NCBI GenBank assembly: GCA_030271555.1
Contig: JARXKQ010000093.1
Coordinates: 1-5,593 of the forward strand
Direction: 5' to 3'
DNA length: 5,593 bases
Origin: Chloroflexota bacterium
Lineage (GTDB): Bacteria; Chloroflexota; Limnocylindria; Limnocylindrales; CSP1-4
Of this stretch, positions 1 to 5,593 are shown in pieces. The position numbers and the translations under genes were made by a program. Numbering within the stretch: the first letter of the stretch is position 1; every line of letters starts with the position of its first letter. The notes beneath the pieces are model-generated. The model was not told where the DNA came from. It searched no databases and saw only the letters and a list, made by a program, of their open reading frames with translations.

Positions 1-276
1 CACGCCGACTTCCTGCACAACGAAGTCCCAGGCATCACGATCCCCGACGAGGTGCGGGCGGCGATGCACGCCGCCGGCGAGCGCGGCGCCGAGGTCGGCC
101 TCGAAATGGCTCATCGGCTGCTGGAGTCGCTCGCGCCGCTTGTTCACGGCACGTACATCATGCCCAGCTTCGGCCGCTACGAACTGGCCGCAGAACTGGT
201 TCGGCGCATAAGGGCCGACAATCGCATTGCCACCAGCCTCGCCCCTGCCGTCACCAGCCCGAGGAGCCACGCATGA
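1..276 (+). CDS. metF: Methylenetetrahydrofolate reductase, C-terminal fragment (probably of a homocysteine S-methyltransferase/MTHFR bifunctional protein)
   Basis: Only the last 91 codons are visible; the reading frame is open from base 1 and ends in TGA at 274-276. MTHFR is a flavoprotein TIM barrel that reduces 5,10-methylene-THF to 5-methyl-THF, the methyl donor for methionine synthesis. The call rests on the segment FLHNEVPGITIPDEV (visible residues 4-18), followed by a helix rich in Ala and Glu, and then the closing GTYIMPSFGRYELAAEL (about residues 50-66). From memory, this pair of motifs ends the reductase part of YitJ-type bifunctional proteins and related stand-alone MTHFRs. The last 20 or so residues (after RRIRADN) are a non-conserved tail. 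The catalytic part is outside the window, so I cannot tell whether a methyltransferase domain is fused at the N-terminus. The stop overlaps the start of the next gene as ATGA, which suggests an operon with translational coupling. Confidence 0.8.
   Translation, partial: HADFLHNEVPGITIPDEVRAAMHAAGERGAEVGLEMAHRLLESLAPLVHGTYIMPSFGRYELAAELVRRIRADNRIATSLAPAVTSPRSHA
261..266 (+). promoter_or_regulatory. Ribosome binding site of the TPM/DUF2207 gene
   Basis: GAGGAG lies six bases before the ATG at 273 and inside the last codons of the MTHFR gene. It fixes ATG 273 as the start and supports coupled translation across the ATGA overlap. Confidence 0.75.
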
Positions 277-2030
277 CCCGGTCGCGCCCCGCCGTCTATC
301 TCCGCGCCGCCCTGGCCGCTGGCTGGTTGTTGGCCGTTGGCGGTGGCGCGGTCTTCGCGGCCAATCCCCCGCTGGCCGGCCCACCCTTTCCCGCACCGGT
401 AATCGACCAGGTCGTCTACGACTACGCCGACATTCTCTCGCCGGCGACCGAGGCGCGGGCCACCCAGATCATCACCGACATCGAGCACCGTACCGGAGCT
501 GAGATCGTCGTCTACACCCAGTACAACCCGGGTTCCGATGAGGACTCGACGCAGGCGGATGCCATCGCGCTGATCGACCAATGGGGCGTCGGCCGCAAGG
601 GCTTCGATGACGGCATGGCGATCATGTGGAACACCAACCGCCTCGAGTGCCTGCCGGGTGTCTCGGGCAACGGCCAGGTCCAGCTCTATGCCGCGCCCGG
701 CTACCGCGCGGCGTATCTGTCGAACGACGAACGCCAAAAGATCTTTGACAACGACATGGTGCCGTTCCTGAAGCAGTGCGACGAGGACAGCGCGCTGCTC
801 GCGGCGCTCGACAAGATCGACGCCGCCGCCACTCCGGAGCATGCCCAGAGCCTCGAGCGGGCGCGCATCATCGATGCCGCGGTCGGACTCCTGGTCGGGC
901 CCGGCGTCTTCCTGCTGTTCGTCGGCTGGGCCGCAGTCGCGTGGCTGCGCTTCGGCAAGGATCCGGTCTATCTCGACGACCCGTCGGTGCTGATGCCGGC
1001 GCCGCCGCCCGACCTGACCGCCGCGTCCGGCGCGGTCATCTGGGAGGGCCGCTCGACTCGCCGCGCGCTGACGACGGCGATGCTCGATCTCGCAAGTCGC
1101 GGTGAGCTCAGCTTCAAGCCTGAGGGCGGGTTGCTGGGGCTGCGCAGCAAGGCGGGTATCCAGATCAACGACAGCTATTCAGCCGACGACGCGAGCATCG
1201 CGCGTAACCGGCGCAAGCCGCTGTCATACGCCGAGCAGTACGCGCTCGAGCGCTTGCGCGGCATCGCCTCGCCGCTCACTGGCAACTACATCGACTCGTC
1301 CGACCTGCTCAAGTTCGGCAAGTACGTGAGCGGCTTCGACAACCAGATCGAGGGTCACGTCGTGGGCAAGGGTTGGTTCCGCGAGGCGCCGGCCAAGGCC
1401 GTCTCACGCTGGGCGTCGCGCGCGATCCTGGTCCTGATCCTGGGCTTCGTCGCGTTCATCATCGCGGTGAACATCCCCAGCGGCGGCCTGGTATTTGCGT
1501 CTGTGTGCTGGATGGCTGCCGCCGGCGTTGTGCTCTTCATCGCGCGGGCGATGCCGGCGCGGACGATGGCGGGCGCCATGATCTACGCCATGCTCGCGGC
1601 CTATCGCCGAACCATGGAAAACACCATGGCCCAGGCGCGGTCGATGAACACCGTGGTCGAGCAGCCCTCGCTCGCTTGGATGGAAACACCCGACCAGGCC
1701 GTCGCCTGGGGCGTCGCCTTGGGCCTGCAGCACGACGTTGAGGCGGTCCTGGGCCGAAGTGCCGAGGACGAGCAAGCCGGCGTATCGACCTACCACCCGT
1801 GGCTACCGGCTTGGTATGCCTCCGGTCTCGGCAGTGGCGGCTCGGCCGGGCCGGGCGGCATCGCCCCCGGGCTGTTCTCCTCGTCGGCCATCCCCAACTT
1901 CGGCGGCATGATGGCTGCCCTGTCATCGATCGGTAACTCGCCCTCGTCGTCAGGCTCCGGCGGTGGATCGGGCGGCTTCAGCGGCGGTAGCAGTGGCGGT
2001 GGTGGCGGCGGCGCCGGCGGCGGCTACTGA
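273..2030 (+). CDS. Exported TPM-domain membrane protein with DUF2207-type C-terminal region and glycine-rich tail
   Basis: 585 residues. A signal peptide or N-terminal anchor covers about residues 8-29, with a plausible cleavage site after VFA (27-29). A TPM domain (about 46-190, family of YgcG and plant TLP18.3/Psb32) begins at VYDYADILS (48-56), includes WGVGRKGFDDGMAIMW (104-119), and ends with the helix MVPFLKQCDEDSALLAALDKI. One membrane helix follows at 203-225. After it, FGKDPVYLDDPSVLMPAPPPDL (227-248) and the segment ending LTTAMLDLASRGELSF (266-281) resemble the cytoplasmic region of DUF2207/YciQ-like membrane proteins. Two more helices lie at 384-401 and 404-426, then AVAWGVALGL (476-485) and a Gly/Ser tail ending GGGY. 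The TPM domain should face outside and the 227-380 region inside. Biochemical function is unknown; TPM proteins have been linked to phosphatase activity and membrane-protein maintenance. ATG 273 was chosen because of the GAGGAG site and the overlap with the upstream gene. Confidence 0.85.
   Translation: MTRSRPAVYLRAALAAGWLLAVGGGAVFAANPPLAGPPFPAPVIDQVVYDYADILSPATEARATQIITDIEHRTGAEIVVYTQYNPGSDEDSTQADAIALIDQWGVGRKGFDDGMAIMWNTNRLECLPGVSGNGQVQLYAAPGYRAAYLSNDERQKIFDNDMVPFLKQCDEDSALLAALDKIDAAATPEHAQSLERARIIDAAVGLLVGPGVFLLFVGWAAVAWLRFGKDPVYLDDPSVLMPAPPPDLTAASGAVIWEGRSTRRALTTAMLDLASRGELSFKPEGGLLGLRSKAGIQINDSYSADDASIARNRRKPLSYAEQYALERLRGIASPLTGNYIDSSDLLKFGKYVSGFDNQIEGHVVGKGWFREAPAKAVSRWASRAILVLILGFVAFIIAVNIPSGGLVFASVCWMAAAGVVLFIARAMPARTMAGAMIYAMLAAYRRTMENTMAQARSMNTVVEQPSLAWMETPDQAVAWGVALGLQHDVEAVLGRSAEDEQAGVSTYHPWLPAWYASGLGSGGSAGPGGIAPGLFSSSAIPNFGGMMAALSSIGNSPSSSGSGGGSGGFSGGSSGGGGGGAGGGY
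1953..2027 (+). repeat. Low-complexity Gly/Ser codon tract (glycine-rich tail)
   Basis: The last 25 codons of the TPM/DUF2207 protein are almost only GGC/GGT glycine with a few Ser, plus single Phe, Ala and a final Tyr. Such tails are typical of TPM (YgcG-like) and DUF2207 proteins. Repeated ggcggt triplets at the DNA level make slippage or length variation between strains likely. Confidence 0.8.
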
Positions 2031-2050
2031 GGGTTCGACCGGCTCCCCGA

Positions 2051-2056
2051 TAAACT
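2051..2056 (+). promoter_or_regulatory. Candidate -10 element (TAAACT) for the NTF2-like gene
   Basis: TAAACT fits the TANNNT pattern of bacterial -10 boxes and sits in the 35-base gap between two genes, 9 nt before the ATG at 2066. There is no convincing -35 box at 16-18 bp spacing; TTCGAC at 2034-2039 is too close (11 bp). If used, transcription would start within a few bases of the ATG and give a leaderless or nearly leaderless mRNA, which agrees with the absence of a Shine-Dalgarno site upstream of 2066. Confidence 0.4.
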
Positions 2057-2065
2057 CACTCGCAT

Positions 2066-2395
2066 ATGGGAGCCACCGAAACCATGGATCAGTTCTTCGA
2101 GCTGATCAACGCCGGTCAACGAGATGACGCACTGAAGCTCATGGACGAGCGGGTTGAGATGCGCGTCCACGTTGGTGAAAACGTCCGGACGCTGCGCGGC
2201 GTCGAACAGGTGGGTGGCTGGTTTCTGCGGGCCGACAAGGGCATGCGCATGATCCCTGCCAATGAGCGCGACAGTGGCGCGAACATCGAGATCGACCTGA
2301 TGGTCATGCGCCCGGGCGTGCAATCGCAACATCTCGATGCGACCTTCCGGGTCGAGGTCGGCAAGATCGTCGCGATCAACCTCGCGCCGCGCTGA
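2066..2395 (+). CDS. Small NTF2/SnoaL-like domain protein
   Basis: 109 residues, no signal peptide or membrane helix, so probably cytoplasmic. The pattern fits the NTF2-like cone fold. It opens with a helix, MDQFFELINAGQRDDALKLM (residues 7-26), followed by DERVEMRVHVG, the RTLRGVEQVGGWF turn and helix (41-53), and paired strands NIEIDLMVM (73-81) and LDATFRVEVGKIVAINL (90-106). The last matches the usual 'F.v.dGkI..i' end of SnoaL-like proteins. The family includes enzymes, binding proteins and orphans; no catalytic residue set can be assigned, so function is unknown. The start is uncertain. ATG 2066 has no ribosome binding site but follows a -10-like hexamer. ATG 2084 (103 residues) has GGGAG at 2068-2072, 11 nt upstream, and begins right at the first helix. 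It sits 35 bp after the TPM gene and is convergent with the LysM gene. Confidence 0.7.
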   Translation: MGATETMDQFFELINAGQRDDALKLMDERVEMRVHVGENVRTLRGVEQVGGWFLRADKGMRMIPANERDSGANIEIDLMVMRPGVQSQHLDATFRVEVGKIVAINLAPR

Positions 2396-2398
2396 CCC

Positions 2399-2415
2399 GG
2401 CGCGGGTCGCGCGCC
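2399..2415. terminator. GC-rich hairpin between the convergent genes, possible bidirectional terminator
   Basis: GGCGCG (2399-2404) pairs perfectly with CGCGCC (2410-2415) around a five-base loop. A competing stem, CCGCGC (2387-2392) with GCGCGG (2400-2405), overlaps it. The position, between two stop codons facing each other (2395 and 2416), is where a shared terminator is expected. There is no T-tract on either side, so it is not a canonical intrinsic terminator. In DNA this GC-rich a six-base stem could also be chance. Confidence 0.3.
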
Positions 2416-3612
2416 CTAAGTGCTGAGAGGCGTTGGGGTTGGTACGGGCTGCGGGATGGTGATCACCTGGCCCACCTCGATGTGGTTGGGATCGGTGATC
2501 TGCGGGTTCGCATCGAGCAGCTCTCGCAGCGTGATGCCAAAGCGATGGGCGATCTGCGTCAGTGAGTTGTCGCTGGCCTTGATGCGATAGAGCCGCGGCG
2601 TAGCCTCGGGGGTCGGCGTCACCTCGGCAGTGGGCACAGCCGTGATCTGCGCTGTGGCGGTCGCAACGGGTGGCAGCGACGGCGACAGCAGGCCGGTCGG
2701 AACCGCGGTCGAGAACGTCGGGGTCGCGGTGGCGGCAGGACCCTTACCCGCGAGCAGCCCCGGCAGGAAGATGACGCCCAGCACACCCACGGCCAGGATC
2801 GCGACCACCGCAATTGCCGTGATCATCCCGCCAAAGCGATCGCCGCCGCCATCGTCGCCGCCGGACCCGTCACGAGCGCGGTGCTCGGATACTTCGGCGC
2901 CGTAGCGATCGGTGATCTCCCACGACGGGACGAGGTCTTCGCGCGTGACCGTTTCCTTGTAGGGCAAATCGGGGCGCGACGCGCGCGGCCGCTGCGATAC
3001 GGGCCGCTCGGTCCGGCCGGCCAGGAAGCTCGGCATGGGCGGTTCATCCGAAGCGTCCGAAGAGTCGGCCAGCCGGGCAGACGACGATGACCAGGCGCTG
3101 GGCGGGTCCGGCTCATCCTGCATGAACGGCATGGCTGGCACGGTTGGCACGGCCGGCGGGGCGGGTATATCGTCCGCGGCCGCATCGAAGGCGGGCATCT
3201 GGCTGGGCGCATCCGGCGCCACCGGCGGTGCAAACGCATCTGCGGGCCATGCCTCGCCCGGCAGCGGCACGACCAGGGGCACATCGGGCGGCAGCACCGG
3301 CTGAGCCGACGCGCGGGGCGGCTGATCGACCGACGGTTGATCGGCCTTGGCGCGGCCCTCGTAACCCTGTGGGACGGGCACGGGTCGCGCGGCGGCGCGC
3401 ATCGCCCAACCCTGGAAGATTGGGCACGCCGCAAAGTCGGCGCTGAGGCAGTAGCGCTCCTGGTGGGCTATCGCCCGCGGTTGGGGGGTCGGCTCAGCGT
3501 AGCAGCGGTGGCGGTAATCGGGCTTGTCGGAGCGCCGATCGCGGTCAAGCTCGAGAGCGATGAACGGGCATGCCTGCGGGGCCTCCCCGAACAGCTCTCC
3601 CCTCTGAGTCAT
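2416..3612 (-). CDS. Membrane-anchored LysM-domain protein with N-terminal four-cysteine domain
   Basis: 398 residues. Residues 13-70 form a compact Cys-rich domain. CPF opens it (C15), RHRCYAE follows (C37), then AHQERYCL (C55) and ACPIF (C63), giving C-x21-C-x17-C-x7-C with histidines at 35 and 50. I recognise this pattern from Chloroflexota and some other bacterial proteins, often joined to LysM, but know of no function. Residues 71-255 are low-complexity Pro/Ala/Asp-rich sequence, probably disordered. One membrane helix spans about 263-289 (GGMITAIAVVAILAVGVLGV onward). A Thr/Pro/Ala linker (294-340) leads to one LysM module (341-387) with YRIKASDNSLTQIAHRFGIT, LLDANP and VGQVITIP. LysM binds peptidoglycan-type glycans. 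With no signal peptide, the likely topology is N-terminus inside and LysM outside. ATG 3612 has no Shine-Dalgarno site and lies 25 bases after the cysN stop. It is the only start that keeps the first cysteine. Confidence 0.85.
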   Translation of the reverse strand: MTQRGELFGEAPQACPFIALELDRDRRSDKPDYRHRCYAEPTPQPRAIAHQERYCLSADFAACPIFQGWAMRAAARPVPVPQGYEGRAKADQPSVDQPPRASAQPVLPPDVPLVVPLPGEAWPADAFAPPVAPDAPSQMPAFDAAADDIPAPPAVPTVPAMPFMQDEPDPPSAWSSSSARLADSSDASDEPPMPSFLAGRTERPVSQRPRASRPDLPYKETVTREDLVPSWEITDRYGAEVSEHRARDGSGGDDGGGDRFGGMITAIAVVAILAVGVLGVIFLPGLLAGKGPAATATPTFSTAVPTGLLSPSLPPVATATAQITAVPTAEVTPTPEATPRLYRIKASDNSLTQIAHRFGITLRELLDANPQITDPNHIEVGQVITIPQPVPTPTPLST

Positions 3613-3621
3613 GTGCGTCAG

Positions 3622-3627
3622 ATATTA
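3622..3627 (-). promoter_or_regulatory. Candidate -10 element (TAATAT) for the LysM gene
   Basis: On the minus strand TAATAT stands 9 nt before the ATG at 3612 in the 25-base gap after cysN. It is one of very few AT-only hexamers in the window. The place expected for a -35 box, inside the cysN 3' end, is GC-rich with no TTGACA-like sequence. It may drive a nearly leaderless transcript in addition to, or instead of, read-through from cysDN. Confidence 0.45.
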
Positions 3628-3637
3628 CGGGGCGGGC

Positions 3638-4963
3638 TCAGGCCGCGACGGGTACCTCAGCGTCATCGAGGGCGCCTTCCAGCGCTTCATCGGCGGACAG
3701 CTGCTGCTTCTCCGGCCCGGCGTGGATAACCATGCCGGCACCAACGGTGTCGTACGTCGCCTCATCGATCAGGATGAAACCGCCGGTCGTGCGCGACAGG
3801 TCGTACGGATCGAGCAGCAGCGGCGCACTCATGCGCAGGTGGATTCGGCCGATGTCGTTGAGGCCCAGCTGGTCGGCCGTTTGATCGCGGTGGAGCGTGT
3901 TGACATCGATCCGGTAGCGCAGGTCGTCGACGACCGCTTTGACCGTCTTGGTGGTGTGCTTGAGCATGTACCGACCACCCGGCCGCAGTGGAGCGTCGGC
4001 CATCCAGCACATCATCGCGTCCAGCTCGTTGGCCACGGTGGGCTGGTTGTGCGGCCGGCAAATCATGTCGCCACGACTGATGTCGATCTCGTCTTCGAGC
4101 AGCATCGACACGCTGTGTGGCGGGCCGGCGGCTTCAAGCTCGCCGTCCATCGTCTCAATGCGTTTGATCCGCGTGGTCTTGCCGCTGGGCAGGATCGTGA
4201 CCTGGTCGCCTTTGCGGAAGACGCCCGAGGCGATCTGGCCGGCGTAGCCACGGTAATCGTGATGGGCGTCAGTCTGGGGACGGATGATCCACTGCACCGG
4301 GAAACGGGCATCGATCAGGTTGCGGTCAGAGCCGATGTACACGTTTTCGAGGTGGTAGAGCAGCGACGGGCCCTGGTACCAGGGCATGGCCACCGAGCGG
4401 GTGACGACGTTGTCGCCATGCAGCGCTGACAGTGGGATGAATTGGATGTCGTGCACGTCAAGCTTCTGCGCCCAGGCGCTGAAGTCGTCGCGGATCGCGT
4501 TGAAGGTCTCCTCGGAATAGCCGACGAGGTCCATCTTGTTGACCGCGACGACAAGGTGGGGGATGCCCAGCAAGGTCGCGATGAACGCATGGCGATGCGA
4601 CTGCTCGAGGACGCCCTTACGGGCATCGATGAGCACGATGGCAAGATCTGCCGTCGATGCGCCGGTGACCATGTTGCGCGTGTACTGAACGTGACCGGGC
4701 GTGTCGGCGATGATGAATTTGCGCCGGGGCGTGGCGAAGTAGCGGTAGGCGACATCGATTGTGATGCCCTGCTCGCGCTCGGCACGCAGGCCGTCAGTTA
4801 GCAGCGCCAGGTCGACTTGCTGATAGCCGCGTCGTCGGCTGGTCCGCTCGATCGCGGCCAGTTGGTCTTCGAAGATGCCCTTTGAGTCGTACAGCAGGCG
4901 ACCGATCAGGGTCGACTTGCCGTCGTCGACCGAACCCGCGGTGGAAAACCTGAGCAGATCCAT
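3638..4963 (-). CDS. cysN: Sulfate adenylyltransferase subunit 1 (GTPase subunit of ATP sulfurylase)
   Basis: 441 residues. CysN is a cytoplasmic translation-factor-type GTPase whose GTP hydrolysis drives CysD to make adenosine 5'-phosphosulfate (APS) and pyrophosphate from ATP and sulfate, the first step of sulfate assimilation. All G motifs are present: P-loop GSVDDGKST (10-18), switch I region with REQGITID (63-70), DTPGH (87-91), NKMD (142-145) and the SAL motif (179-181). Beta-barrel domains follow, with VQWIIRPQ (223-230), YRGYAGQIASG (237-247), DEIDISRGDMI (291-301) and RIHLRMSAPLLLDPY (373-387). The N-terminus starts right before the GTPase fold, shorter than I recall for E. coli CysN. 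It ends after the third domain, so there is no fused APS kinase (not CysNC). The start is fixed by the one-base overlap with the cysD stop and by GAGGGG 8 nt upstream. Confidence 0.96.
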   Translation of the reverse strand: MDLLRFSTAGSVDDGKSTLIGRLLYDSKGIFEDQLAAIERTSRRRGYQQVDLALLTDGLRAEREQGITIDVAYRYFATPRRKFIIADTPGHVQYTRNMVTGASTADLAIVLIDARKGVLEQSHRHAFIATLLGIPHLVVAVNKMDLVGYSEETFNAIRDDFSAWAQKLDVHDIQFIPLSALHGDNVVTRSVAMPWYQGPSLLYHLENVYIGSDRNLIDARFPVQWIIRPQTDAHHDYRGYAGQIASGVFRKGDQVTILPSGKTTRIKRIETMDGELEAAGPPHSVSMLLEDEIDISRGDMICRPHNQPTVANELDAMMCWMADAPLRPGGRYMLKHTTKTVKAVVDDLRYRIDVNTLHRDQTADQLGLNDIGRIHLRMSAPLLLDPYDLSRTTGGFILIDEATYDTVGAGMVIHAGPEKQQLSADEALEGALDDAEVPVAA

Positions 4964-5593
4964 TAAAAGTACCCCTCGCGCTTGCGGTCTTCCATCGCCG
5001 TCTCGCTGAACGCGTCGTCGGCGCGAGTGGCGCCGCGCTCAGTGATGCGCGCGGCCGCAACCTCAAGGATGATTTCGTGGACGTTGGCCGCAGGCGAGTC
5101 GACCGCGCCGGTGCAGGTCATGTCACCCACTGTCCGGTAGCGGACGGTCATGTGCTGGACCTCTTCGTCGTCGCGGTTGGGCAGGAACTCGCTCGTCGAG
5201 AGCCACATGCCGTCGCGCCGGAAAACGTCGCGCTGGTGGGCGAAGTAGATCGACGGAACCTCGGTCTCTTCACGCTCGATGTACTGCCACACGTCCATCT
5301 CGGTCCAGTTCGAGATGGGGAAGACGCGCATGTGCTGGCCCTTGCGGATCCTGCCGTTGTAGAGGCTCCACAGCTCGGGCCGCTGGGCCTTGGGCTCCCA
5401 CTGACCGAACTCGTCGCGCAACGAGAACACGCGCTCCTTGGCGCGCGCCTTTTCCTCGTCGCGCCGCGCGCCACCGAACACGGCGTCGAACTGGTGCTCC
5501 AGGATCGCGTCGAGCAGGGTCGTCGTCTGCAACCGGTTGCGCGACGGATTGCCCGGCTCTTCCTTCACGCGGCCCTTGTTGATCGACTCCTGG
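4963..5593 (-). CDS. cysD: Sulfate adenylyltransferase subunit 2 (catalytic subunit of ATP sulfurylase), N-terminus outside window
   Basis: About 209 C-terminal residues are visible; the frame stays open to the right edge, where it reads QESINKGR before the first internal GTG. CysD belongs to the PP-loop (PAPS reductase/N-type) ATP pyrophosphatase superfamily and adenylates sulfate when driven by CysN. Diagnostic motifs are FDAVFGGARRDEEKARAKER (visible residues about 35-54), PELWSLYNGRIRKG, VFPISNWTEMDVWQYI (about 90-105), RYRTVGDMTCTGAV and the C-terminal KREGYF that ends CysD proteins. The part with the PP-loop SGGKDS motif, roughly the first 95 residues by comparison with E. coli CysD (about 302), is beyond the window. 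The GTG at 5566-5568 is internal, not the start. It is first in a cysD-cysN order; any cysC or cysH gene is not in view. Confidence 0.96.
   Translation of the reverse strand, partial: QESINKGRVKEEPGNPSRNRLQTTTLLDAILEHQFDAVFGGARRDEEKARAKERVFSLRDEFGQWEPKAQRPELWSLYNGRIRKGQHMRVFPISNWTEMDVWQYIEREETEVPSIYFAHQRDVFRRDGMWLSTSEFLPNRDDEEVQHMTVRYRTVGDMTCTGAVDSPAANVHEIILEVAAARITERGATRADDAFSETAMEDRKREGYF
4972..4977 (-). promoter_or_regulatory. Ribosome binding site of cysN
   Basis: On the minus strand GAGGGG lies eight bases before the cysN ATG, inside the last codons of cysD. Together with the TAATG stop/start overlap it indicates coupled synthesis of the two subunits. Confidence 0.7.

Noticed and set aside
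177..842. Minus-strand open frame (221 codons) opposite the signal peptide and TPM domain
   Set aside because: It is antisense to a well-supported gene, shows no family motif, and its Arg/Val/Asp-rich composition is typical of a GC-driven shadow frame.
2033..2039. GTTCGAC as a -35 box or tRNA T-loop-like motif
   Set aside because: It is only 11 bp from the TAAACT hexamer, too short for a -35, and no tRNA arms surround it.
2823..3434. Alternative minus-strand frame (203 codons) within the LysM gene
   Set aside because: It is extremely Arg/Pro/Cys-rich, as expected from reading the Pro/Ala-rich segment out of frame; the LysM frame carries all recognisable domains.
3611..4429. Long open frame on the plus strand (272 codons) antisense to cysN
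   Set aside because: It is the mirror of a fully conserved cysN, has no ribosome binding site and reads like a codon shadow common in high-GC DNA (Val/Asp/Arg-rich, no recognisable motif).
5566..5568. GTG as a start for cysD
   Set aside because: The frame continues upstream to the window edge with CysD-like sequence, and CysD needs about 95 more N-terminal residues including the PP-loop.
1..5593. CRISPR array, tRNA or rRNA gene, insertion sequence, phage or defence module
   Set aside because: No spaced direct repeats, cloverleaf, transposase motif or terminal inverted repeats were seen. Nearly every base is accounted for by six ordinary genes, so no undescribed multi-gene system can be claimed here.

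Overview
The window is GC-rich coding DNA with almost no free space. It has two convergent gene blocks that meet in a 20-base gap at about 2396-2415. The best guess at the source is a high-GC Chloroflexota-like bacterium (Limnocylindria or Thermomicrobia type). This rests on the four-cysteine N-terminal domain joined to a membrane-anchored LysM protein, the style of the MTHFR C-terminus, and two genes that look leaderless. No rRNA or other taxonomic marker is present, so the assignment is an inference.

The left block reads on the plus strand. It starts with the last 91 codons of a methylenetetrahydrofolate reductase, probably the C-terminal part of a homocysteine methyltransferase/MTHFR bifunctional protein. 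An ATGA overlap couples it to a 585-residue exported membrane protein with a TPM domain, three membrane helices, a DUF2207-type cytoplasmic region and a glycine-rich tail. A small NTF2/SnoaL-like protein follows, with what looks like its own promoter.

The right block reads on the minus strand. It holds cysD (N-terminus outside the window) and cysN, joined by a one-base TAATG overlap. Together they encode the GTP-driven ATP sulfurylase that makes adenosine 5'-phosphosulfate from sulfate. Downstream lies a 398-residue LysM protein with a cysteine-rich N-terminal domain, a long Pro/Ala-rich segment, one membrane helix and a single C-terminal LysM module.

Two themes recur. Both ends carry sulfur metabolism: methyl supply for methionine on the left and sulfate activation on the right. 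The two genes with visible internal starts in an overlap (the TPM gene and cysN) have strong Shine-Dalgarno sites. The two genes that follow a gap (the NTF2-like and LysM genes) have none, but each has a TANNNT hexamer exactly 9 nt before its ATG. I see no mobile element, CRISPR array, tRNA, rRNA or defence system. The least characterised parts are the four-cysteine LysM protein and the TPM/DUF2207 hybrid.
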